Assembly: GCA_963277665.1 (NCBI GenBank)
Contig: OY728121.1
Location: 961,904,097 to 961,968,096, forward strand
DNA: 64,000 nucleotides
DNA from: Viscum album
Lineage: Eukaryota; Streptophyta; Magnoliopsida; Santalales; Viscaceae
Direction of reading: 5' to 3'
Every line of letters starts with the position of its first letter. Within the stretch, counting starts at the first letter, position 1. The translations under genes were made by a program, and so were the position numbers. Below are positions 54,412 to 64,000 of the stretch, one piece after another. Under the pieces are notes generated by a model. The model worked only from the letters and a program-made list of their open reading frames with translations. It did not search any database and was not told the DNA's origin.

Positions 54412-55406
54412 GTTGGTCTGATTAGGATGTAGAAAGGAAAGTCGAATTAAATTTTTATAAATAAAATTAAATAAAATTATAAAATCAAGTGTTGACTAAA
54501 TTTAAAATATAAAGTACAAAAGAATAAAATAAATTACAATACAAGGTTATAAAGGAGTTTGTCCAATACTCAATTTGAGTGCCTACATATCCTCTCCTAA
54601 AAGGCTTAATGGTTTCATTATCCCTTATATTTAATGGTATCCAATCACCCTAAAAAACATTACTTTTTAATTGGTTGTATCAAGGAATGAAATAAAAATG
54701 AAGGCACTTTCTTTTTTAATGGTTATAGAAAGAAACCCTAAAACAATCACATTAGTGGTAGTGAGCACCCAAAAAGAAGAATAAAAAAGAGATTTTTTTT
54801 TAGAAAAAATCATTTACAACACAATCTAAATTTTACCAGTAACAATGAAATGAAAAAATGATATAAAGAGAATCAAAATATGAGAGAGAAGAATATTACA
54901 ATAAAGAAGCACAAATATAGATCTAGTGAAGGAATAATAGTAACCGATAGGTAAATAATGTTTTCCAAGACTTATTGGGTGTGTATTTATAGGATAATAA
55001 GGTACCTTAATGATTTTGGAGGTTATGGTATTCCATAAGATACTTTGGGAGGTGAAATAGGATAGAGGGGACAACCAATAATAGCTAGTTTGAATTTCTG
55101 AAAAAATTTCACCGATCGACCGCTAGGCTATACCGGCTAGCTGGTGAACTATTTATCCATTAATGGATGGCCAATTTGTGAGGTGGTGTATAGGTTACAG
55201 TATATTTTTCACCATCAATCCAGTATAAATTCCCTATGAAAGCCTATAAAATGGTCCTCTAAACTCCAATTGAACCCTTTGATTGATTGATCATCTTCCT
55301 AACTTGATATTCAATCATAATAAATGAAATATAGTTAAATGAAAAAATTTTAACAATAAATTGTTATTTTTATCATTAAAAATATAATAGAGTAAGAGGT
55401 GAAAAA
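54412..55406 (-). repeat. 5' LTR of the old copia element
   Basis: Starts tgttggtctgatt on the plus strand, next to the primer-binding site (54401-54411), and ends near gtaagaggtgaaaaa. Confidence 0.8.
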
Positions 55407-55411
55407 TGGGG
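55407..55411. repeat. Right 5-bp TSD of the old copia element
   Basis: tgggg, matching 47921-47925. Confidence 0.65.
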
Positions 55412-56565
55412 GACACTTCTCCCATCATAACGTATTATTTTAATGATGCATTTTAATCCAGTGCAGATGAGTCATGGCTGCCCAAAGTGGATAATATCAT
55501 GGTGTAGTAGATGGGTTCCTATGATTTGTATGCATTTAATTCCCCTATTAATTCTAATATGCGTGCTTGTATTATTTGAGTAATATAATGTGACTTTGGA
55601 TTAAAACTTTTATAAGTAATGGAATTCACCTATAGTAGATAGTAAAAGGAATGTAAAATATTTAAAGTGTTTACTTTGGTGTGTTCTTGGTGATTGATTT
55701 TTTTTGAAAAACCTCAAGGATATTTAAACTTAATAAATAAAATGGTTTGAACATCAAGTTTTATGAATAATGTTATGTATTGTTTTTGATTATCTAGTTA
55801 TGAATTTAGGCACATTTATATTTACCTAAAAAAGAGCACAATGGAACTGTGTTAGTTGAATGATAAAAGTATTATAAAATCATGATTAAGGTTTTTATGT
55901 AGTGATGGATGAATTATTAAAATACTTTATTGTATGATAGACTAAACTGGAAAATATACTGAGTAGTTAATTTTGTTAAACTGGTAATGATATATTACAA
56001 TAAACCTACATTGAGTTTGAGCATGATGACTTCAATAACATACTCCTTGTTGTGTGGTATTATGTGAAATTATGTTTATTATTGTTTGATTAACTTGGTT
56101 TAGATCATGATATTACTTGTCTCTTAATAGGTGACAAGTTTTCTTTTAAATATAGTTTTAATGATTTCATAATGATCATGTAGATGGTTTTGGGTGTTTT
56201 ATAAAACGTTTTGTTATATTTTTTTATTTAAAATAAATTTTAAGAGTTTATGTTAAAATCATTTTGAAGTATGATTTTAAAGTTATCCATCAACAAGTTT
56301 TTGGTTTCTTATAAATTTTTTAATTCATGAGTTTCAAGGATGAAATTTTGTGTTTTAAAACTGATGTTTTTCTTAAGTACATTCCATGTATGCTTTAAGT
56401 GATTAAAATTATATTATTGAATTCATTTTAAATTGATTAATATTAGTTAATAACATTCTTCCTTGAAAATTATGAAATTATGAGATTCTTGGTTTTCTTA
56501 AATAATATTCCATGTTAGTTTTTGAGTTTAAAAATTTAAGCATGTCAATTAAGAAACATGTAAGA
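55412..56565. other. AT-rich DNA between two copia elements
   Basis: No gene, repeat array or element end recognised. Confidence 0.5.
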
Positions 56566-58657
56566 TGTTGTTTGGAGTGGAAAACTCAAGAGGGGGGGGG
56601 GGGTGAATTTAGTTTCCAATTAAAATTTATATTTAAAAATATTTAAAACTAAATCCACTCAATTTATAAATATATAACATTTAACAAAAATAGTATAAAT
56701 TTATAATTTAAAGTTTTCAAAAATATTCTCAAAGGATCCATCAAAAACGAATTAAAACAATTTCAAAACCACTCTAACCTTTGAAATAAATCTAATCACA
56801 TTAAAAATAGTATATAAAACACTAATTAAAGTTAACTATCAAAGTATTGTTTAGTAAAACAACTTTTAAAAACTGAAGCATCAGAAAATAAACCCAGAAA
56901 CACATAGTAGAATAAAAATAAGAAGTTCAGTCTCAAGATGAGACCTAGTCCTCTCTACTTGTAAATCCACCACTTCTATCATGTTTATTAAATAAATAAA
57001 TTGATCCAAAACATATATTTTTTTATAAACAACTACACATTATAATTATAGGTTACACAAAAACTCTTTTGTAGTTATTCGTAGGATAAAAAATGTAAAA
57101 ATAAATGAATAGAGTATTAAGATACTCTCCAATACAATATAAGAGATTATTCTTAATTAATAAACAAATAAAGAAATAAAAACTAAAATGTAAACAAAAA
57201 CAGAGAATAAGAATGAAATATTGTATAAGTGTTTGTTTAGTTCTTCTTTTTTTGATCAATTAATGATATGATAAGGAGTGTTCTTCTTATTCTTCTAGAT
57301 TATCATTAAATCTATTCTTGAATAAACTTCATGTGTTGTTCTCAAAGTTTCTATCTTTGTGTGAAAAATAGAGTGTCGTTTTCAGCCCTATAGAATCCTC
57401 TATTTTTCATTAGTCACTTATTAAGTAGAACAAATTAGTAGTAGAAATATTATAGGATATATAACAACTCATCACATGTTCTTGAGTGGTTATTCTGAAT
57501 TTATATCATTTTAGAATGTCTAATTATCGATTACAGGATAACAATAGAATGATATAATTCCTCATACTAACTACCAACTCTAGAAAGTCTAAATTTTTAT
57601 TCAATGCACCTATGGACTATTTTAGAATAAGAATTCTTAAATACATATGTCACTAAATTGTAATAAATCCCATAAAACAACCATTAAATAAATTAATTTG
57701 AATATAATTTCAGATTACTATCGTAGAAGACATCCACTGGAGTTAACAAGATTGAAATAGCGATATCACACTTGCTCTGGAGGTAGAATGATTAATCTCA
57801 TAGTATAAACTTAAACTAGTGGTAGCACACTTTCACTAGTGGTATCAGGAGTAGAATAGGCCTGGTGGTAGCAAAGTTGAATTAGTGACATCATATTTAA
57901 CTGGTGGTAGAAAACTTTTCTTAAAGATAATGATGTTTCACCAGAGGTAGTAGAAGTAATCTGATGGTATAAAATTTAAACTGATGGTATCACACTTTAA
58001 CTAGAAGTAGAAAATCCCTTATAGTGATTACATGAGTAAACTAGTGGAATCAGGTTTGTACTAGCAGCAACAACTCTATAAATAAATAAAACTTTTTATA
58101 CTCTGTGCAAGGGTAAAAAAAAATTCATACCCTATGTAAGGGTAGGAAGATACTTACATAAGGGTAAAGTTAAACTTTGTAAATGTAATAAATGAATTAT
58201 AAATCTTGTTTAAGGGTATTATGAATATTTAAAAGCCTAAATAAGGGTATATCAAACTTATGAAAGGGTAATAGATACACATTTAAAGCTAAAACATAAT
58301 TTATAAAGTTTTCATAAAGATAAGAAAAGTGAGGCATAAAAGGTAAATCAAATAATGAACAACTTACATAAGGTTACTTCCAAATTTACTTAAGGATAAT
58401 AGTAAGATTCTAAGATTTATGTAAATTTAAAGGAAATATTATAAAACTTACATAAGGGAAACCAAATTTTTTAGAGTTATTTAAGCGTAAAACCAAATTG
58501 TAAAACTAAACTTAATAAAGAAAACATGAGTTATTAATAAAGTAAACAAGAATAAAATGATTTACATGATTAACATGGTTAATTTAATTGACATTATTAA
58601 TACGATTAACATGATTTGTGAACATTAAAAAACGGATTTGGTTAGACTAAGACAACA
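56566..58657 (-). repeat. 3' LTR of the Sirevirus-like element (2,092 bp)
   Basis: Inverted ends tgttgt...acaaca. It contains an 11-12 G run near 56593, imperfect repeats of ctagtggtatcacactt type at 57730-58080, and acataagggtaa-type repeats at 58100-58500. The five bases before it are taaga; the partner TSD is not in the window. Confidence 0.82.
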
Positions 58658-58675
58658 GTCTCCCCCTTTTTGATG
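58658..58675 (-). other. Polypurine tract of the Sirevirus-like element
   Basis: aaaaagggggagac on the minus strand, preceded by tttgatcatc. This is the sequence typical of plant Sireviruses. Confidence 0.75.
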
Positions 58676-58689
58676 ATCAAAAACTAGGG

Positions 58690-61600
58690 TTGAGAGTGAA
58701 ATTCAAAAAAATAGATCTTAATAAAGTTTCATAAAAAGGTTCTTTAAGCATACTAATTCTCCATATACATTCTCATTTTACCTTTATAATTATTTCTACC
58801 CATTTTAGGATTATAAAAAAGGTAGTAAAAATAGAATCTGTATTAGAAGAAAAAGATTAAAAGAATTAAAATAAAAAACAATGAATAAAGAGGACTAAAT
58901 TTTCATTAATAAAAAAGTCAAATAAGTACATAAAAATATAAAACAAAAGAGAAAGTCCCAATAAAATCTAAGGAAGAGTATGATAAATAATCATAATCAT
59001 AGATAGAGGTAGGATCAACAGGTTCCTTTATCTTTCCAATACCAAGCTGAGTAGCGGTAGAGGAAAAAAGAGGTGTAGGAGGCCTAAACACAATGCTTGA
59101 TGCAATTGGACTCAGATGCCTCACAACCTCAGTAGGAGTAAGTCCAAAAGTATTGACAGTAACGAATATAGTTTGAAGGGGCACTGAGATAGGAGTATAA
59201 ACTGAGGCTATCAAGGGAATTTCTAGAGGTGAAATGACCACTATCCTAGAAGTGTAGATAAAGGGATCCATTTGTTACACAAACTGAGTAATGACCCTTC
59301 CACCAGGATCCATTTCCAAAAATAAATCTTTCTTTTCCTATATAAACTACTTGACCAAGGTGGATTAAACCTTCAAATGATTTAATTTCTCTTTAAAGGA
59401 CTTGGTGATAGGAATAATACTTATATTTTAATTCAAAAACATGAAATTAGTGTTAAGGTAATTCTTGGTAAAAATATTAGAAAGATAATAATCAATGGAT
59501 TTGGATATGGTTTCTCTATTACTTTTAACTCTATTCAAACAATATTTAACAAGTTTTTATATATTCTCTATAAATTTATATGATGAATATCATTTTTATG
59601 GGAGTTATAGGAATAATCCAAAAATACATATAGATCTGATCTAACAATAGTTCTAATGATATCATCATGCATAGAATAAGGCACAAAAGGAGGAGCTATG
59701 GAAGAATACTATCTATCAGCGGAAAGAGAGTCCAAAACTCCAAGTAATGAGAGATGTCTCTAAGTCAGATTAGTTCTCATATCTTCCTAATAAGAGTGGA
59801 TAAATCTAATTTTCTAAACCAAATATATATTCTACAGTTCCAAATTTCAAATTCTTAGAAACAGTTTAGGTTGAAGGTAAGCCACAACCAAAGAATAAAT
59901 CAAGGATATATCATCCACCTTGAGTGTTACATCCTAGATTGTGGAAGATTTGACCATACCATTGAGACTAGAAAAAAGTTCTTAAAGTAATCCAGTTCAA
60001 CTGTGGACAAGGCACTGGTCTATGGAGAATAAGGGGGAGTAAGAGGTGAAAAACTCTCTTATCTAGGTGTATATACAACATGATATAGATTTGAACTATG
60101 AATTTCAACCTCAAGACATACTTTATCAATACACATTGAATATTTACCAACCATTTTCTCAACTTTGTTAGGTACCACTGAACAAAAATGTTCAAGAAAC
60201 TCCACTTGATCAATCCCTTCCAATAGGGATCCCTTAGGAATATTCTGAGAAACTACTATGGTAGGCCCACCACGCTCTAGTAGAATTCCCTAATCATCAT
60301 CATCTTTATCATATGAGTTATAATATATGATCCCAAGCATACCAGATCCCAGGGACTTCTCTCCCTTAGATGGTGCATCTTCATCACCTCTATTTAAAAC
60401 ATCTAACTCCATTGGTCTTCTACCAACATGACTTATTGAAACATCCTAGGAGATACTATCGTAATATCCATTGATTTTTTTAGAAGATTTGGAAATAGTT
60501 AATAAAGTATTAGATTTCTCATCCTTATCTCCACCAACAATATTATACTCAGAGTTATCAGATAACTTAACAACATATTCATGACTCTCTAAAGTATAGC
60601 CTTCAAACTAAGCACCATTTGAGAATTTATTATCTTTAGATTCATTATATTCTTGTAATACTTTTTTATAAGGTAGGGAAAGTGGTGATTTAAGAGGTCC
60701 ATATAACACATTTTAACTTCTAATAACATCATGATAATTTCTTGATTCAATATAAAAGGAAATAGAAGCTTCTTCTTTATCACCATTATCTTCAACGTAC
60801 CCTTCCAACATAGCCACCATTTACTCCTCAACCTAAACACTAGCCTCATATATTTATTATTATAAGGAATAAACCACCTCTTAATCTCAATATAATCTAT
60901 CATTAACTAAATATATGGGTCTTTATGGGTTCTTAACTGGGTTAAATCTTTTATATAGTCTCTTATTCTACTACCCATTTCTTTAACCAAGGGTTATAGT
61001 TGAGTTTAACTATTTTACTAGTGTCTTTGATTATAAAAAAACCACCAAAGAGTGTTATTTTATATTCTCCATAAGCCACAAGACCTACAGCTTCTAATAA
61101 AGAAGAAATCATCTTAGGATAAATAAAATAATTTTACCTATAAGTAGGTTTTCATTGCTCCATCATGTGCACCATGAGATATGTACAAAAATTTATTTTG
61201 TCCCATATTTTCATAAGGTAAAAAAATAATATGTCTTGATACCTCATTATAATGAAGTAACCCTTCCTAGGACACAACATGTGTTGAATGAACTTATAGA
61301 TAAACTACAATTCTTCATCCAGTTCTACTATAGCTGGTCTTCTCACAATAATATTCCTAGTTAACTCAAGAAGGGAATCCTCAATGAAATATTTTACATG
61401 GTCAATGGGATATAAACCTTGATAATACTCAAATATTCTTTTATGAGGATCTATTAAGAATTTATACCTCTAATTATATGAGAATAATAACTCCTTTCCA
61501 TCTAAAATAGTCCTGATAAAATCTTTCTTATCTCTAAATTCAAACTCAATAAAGAGATAAAAACCACTAATCAACCTTGGATAGAAATCTTGTAAATTCC

Positions 61601-61807
61601 TAGAAGAATACTTAGTCCATATTTATTATTTAATAAACTTACAAACTAGATAATTATTTTAATTCAACCACTCAACATCCATTTATTTTTTAACTACTGC
61701 TACTTGTAACAAAAAAGAGGGGTTTTTGGTGCAATTGGTCGACTGGATTCTCTTTTTGATCTCTTTAGAGGATAAAAATCATCAGGAGATTTAGTAACAC
61801 GCCTCAT
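58690..61807 (-). pseudogene. Envelope-like region of the Sirevirus-like element, decayed
   Basis: Minus-strand reading from an ATG at 61807 (MRRVTKSPDDFYPLKRSKRE) through several frames to about 58918, ending in a Pro/Ser/Thr-rich stretch (58918-59271). The position between pol and the 3' LTR is that of the envelope-like gene of Sireviruses, whose function is not established. Stops and frameshifts are frequent. I saw no sure signal peptide or membrane segment. Confidence 0.5.
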
Positions 61808-62270
61808 TATTTACATTTTAGTACAGGTGACAGATTAAAGGTTAAAGGTAAAAGGTTAAAGAGAGAAAGGGAAATGAGGATAAAATGGATTTTAAGAGAT
61901 GTACATGAGAGAGGGTTCAAGTTAGACTCCAAATAGGAAATTTTATTATCTAGGGGAAAAACCAATTTTATAAATAAAAGGATTTTAAAAATATAATTTA
62001 AGGGTTAAATATAAAAAATAATTAAGAACGGTAGAATAAAAATAGAAGAAAGTTCCTACCGTAGTGGTAGAACCTAATGGTAGCAACTAGATGGTAGTAC
62101 CTTATGATATTATTCAATGATAACACATGATAGTGTTAGACAATGGGAGCATGGTAACGGTAGAAAGCTATGATAGAAAGATAATTGTAGTAACAGACTA
62201 TATCACCTAAATGGTAGCATATATTTTGTGACTTAACTCTATAAAAAATAAGAGAAATAAGAAAAAATTA

Positions 62271-62552
62271 TTAATAGAAATTTATCATCCCAAGTTCATG
62301 TCTAATATAGATTATTATATCAATACTCAAAGGATTTATAAATTTGACAGTAAGATTATGTTCATTACTAATGAATTCAAGAGTTATATCACCCTTTTTA
62401 AAATGTTCTCTAAAAAAGTGATACCTTATATCAATATGTTTTATCGTGGAATGTGAAACAAGATCCTTATAAATGTTTATAGCACTTGTATTTTCATATT
62501 TTATAGGGAAATGTCTAAACTGATATCCATAATGAAGTAATGCATGTTGCAT
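62271..62552 (-). pseudogene. RNase H of the Sirevirus-like element
   Basis: QHALLHYGYQFRHFPI, ENTSAINIYKD, TIKHIDIRYHFFREHFKKGD and ELGMINFY follow the copia RNase H C-terminal block. The usual CDN is YEN here, so a catalytic Asp is missing. Confidence 0.85.
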
Positions 62553-63612
62553 CTAAATAATATATACACACTAACTAACCATATCCATATACTTGGATTC
62601 ATTAGTAGATAATTCAAAAAAATACTTCTTTTTACTACACCATGATATCAGAGACTTACCCAAAAAGTGACATGTTCCAGAGGTGCTTTTTTTTTCCATC
62701 TAACTAAAAGCCACTGAAATAAACATCTGAATAACTAACTAATTTCAAGGTTGGTACTATAGAGTAAAATAGTCCAAAATTAGTTTCATTTTTGAGGTAT
62801 TTGAAAATCTTTTTTATAAAATTCAAATGATATTATTTTAGATTTTATTGAAAATGGGAACACATACACACACTAAACATAATTTCTATCCAACTAGAAG
62901 TTAAGTATAGTAAACTCCATTTTATACCACAATAAATAGTTTGAACAACTGATTTCCCAATTCTATCATGATCTAGTTCATAGGTGATATTCATTGTAGT
63001 TTGAATTACTTTTGAGATATCAAATCCAAAATGTTTTAAAATATAATTTCTTTATTTTATTTTATTTAAAATTATTCCATATTTATTTTTAAAAAATGAA
63101 AAATAAGTAAGAATTTTAACTCACCCATTAAACTCATTTCAAATTCATTTTGCATAATTTTAAAAAATTCTATACATAAGGATTATATGGATGATCCAGA
63201 AATAATATCATCAACATAAATTTTAACTACCAAAACATATTTGGAATTCCTTTTTATAAACAATTTTGGATCATCTATTCATTTTGAGAAGTCTCTAGAA
63301 ATCAAGAAAGAGCTGAGCCTATAATATTAAGATCTAAGAGATTGTTTTAAACCATAAATAGATTTTATTAATTTCAAAACATGATTTGGAAAATGAGGGT
63401 TCTCAAAATCATGGGGGTTGATCAACAAAAATATCCTTAATAATATAACCATTAATAAAATCACTCTTGACATCCATTTTATATAGTTTGAAATTCAAAT
63501 GTGTTGCATAAGAAAGAAGTATTATAATAATCATAAGTCTAGATACTAGTGTAAAACTCATAGATAATTCATTCTTCTTGCCTATATCCTTGTGCAACCG
63601 AGATAGATTCAT
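62553..63612 (-). pseudogene. Reverse transcriptase of the Sirevirus-like element
   Basis: Best part at 63409-63612: KMDVKSDFINGYIIKDIFV and DQPP match the copia DVK(T/S)AFLNG...QPPGF block. The YVDD region should lie near 63190-63230 but is damaged. Confidence 0.78.
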
Positions 63613-63860
63613 TTCTTAGTATTATTCCAGACTCATCAACATTGTTCTTAAACACCCATTTCGTTCCAATGGTCAGGAAGTTTATAGATCTTTCTTCTAG
63701 TTCCCATTTTCTTTCAAATTGATTTAAATCTTATTTCATAGACATTACCCAAAAATCACCATTTATAGATTCAATGATGTTTTTATGTTAAATTTTTGAG
63801 AAAAAGTCTTGATGTTCAACCTGGTTTCTAAGAGAAGATCTAGTCTAATTATATATTTTA

Positions 63861-64000
63861 TAATGACTCGACCCACTAGGGTCTACTTGGCTAGCAGAAG
63901 ATTGGGCCACCACAACCCCAATCCCGCCTCCATAGGCCATTAGCTAGTGAAAAGCACCAATAAGGCATAACTAAAATGGGATGCCTTTTCCTAAAATACA
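63861..64000 (-). repeat. Diverged LTR start of the same family as the young gypsy element
   Basis: taatgactcgaccc, then ccaccacaaccccaatcccgcc, read as pieces: ccgcctccataggcc, ctagtgaaaagcacc and aaggcataa all match the first 140 bases of the 30258 LTR in the same orientation. It continues off the window and interrupts the Sirevirus-like pol. Confidence 0.75.

Larger units (their letters stand above)
47926..55406 (-). mobile_element. Old Ty1/copia LTR retrotransposon (7.5 kb), minus strand
   Basis: Diverged LTRs (47926-48990 and 54412-55406) flank a decayed gag-pol read on the minus strand. A primer-binding-like attggtatca lies next to the right LTR, and a purine tract (aaaaggggataaat, minus strand) next to the left LTR. 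A matching TGGGG on both sides fits the borders deduced from the LTR alignment. The LTRs differ at many positions, so it is far older than the gypsy insert. Confidence 0.82.
56566..63860 (-). mobile_element. Sirevirus-like Ty1/copia element, minus strand, 5' part off the window
   Basis: A 2.1-kb 3' LTR, a purine tract (aaaaagggggagac, minus strand), a 3-kb region in the envelope-like position, then RNase H and reverse transcriptase further right. The ctcaagaggggggg motif near the LTR end, the gggggaga tract and the extra region 3' of pol are characteristic of Sireviruses (SIRE/Maximus). The element is interrupted at 63861 by an LTR fragment, and its gag and 5' LTR lie beyond the right edge. 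Confidence 0.82.

Noticed and set aside
57053..57259. Hydrophobic 68-codon minus-strand frame
   Set aside because: It lies inside the Sirevirus-like LTR and is explained by AT-rich composition.

Overview
The window is nuclear DNA of a flowering plant. The only recognisable host gene is an NRT1/PTR-family (NPF) transporter close to NPF3.1, on the minus strand at the left edge. Its exons are rich in G/C at third codon positions, as is common in monocots, but that does not settle the taxon. Almost everything else is transposable elements in AT-rich DNA, many with target-site duplications (TSDs) that can be read directly. No tRNA, rRNA or CRISPR array is visible.

1-4.8 kb: the NPF gene (exons 4 to 1 read leftwards from 4832). 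It is broken by a 3.05-kb palindromic element (here 'element A', 1734-4784) inside exon 1, an in-frame stop in exon 2, an 18-C tract replacing part of a membrane helix in exon 3, and a lost splice acceptor at exon 4. 4.84-15.62 kb: a 10.8-kb Mutator-like element (MULE1) with a 9-bp TSD that overlaps the NPF start codon. 15.71-23.97 kb: an 8.3-kb second MULE (MULE2) with an 11-bp TSD, inserted about 80 host bases further upstream. Both MULEs carry the same layout: terminal inverted repeats, arrays of short palindromes, a TATA box, an intron in the 5' untranslated region, a MuDR-type transposase gene, then a plant-mobile-domain (PMD) gene. All four genes are now pseudogenes. Element A shares end sequence, palindromes and a 178-bp tandem repeat with MULE1 and looks like its inverted-repeat derivative.

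24-27.2 kb: AT-rich DNA with microsatellites and one GC-rich minisatellite island. 27.3-43.8 kb: a decayed CACTA (En/Spm) element with TNP2 transposase, DUF4218 and DUF4216 remnants, split by an 11.1-kb Ty3/gypsy retrotransposon (30258-41358, TSD ACCAA). The gypsy insert has almost identical 4.4-kb LTRs and only 2.3 kb of internal sequence. 43.8-47.9 kb: mostly unassigned, with a SINE-like unit near 46.87 kb. 47.9-55.4 kb: an old Ty1/copia element on the minus strand (TSD TGGGG). 56.6 kb to the right edge: a Sirevirus-like copia element on the minus strand (2.1-kb 3' LTR, envelope-like region, RNase H, reverse transcriptase), cut at 63.86 kb by a diverged LTR of the same family as the young gypsy element.

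The most interesting system is the MULE cluster: two separate transposase-plus-PMD families and a palindromic derivative packed into the first exon and 5' region of one gene, each MULE family with its own array of subterminal palindromes. Mu-killer-like hairpin silencing is a testable possibility. No expression or small-RNA data can be seen from sequence alone.
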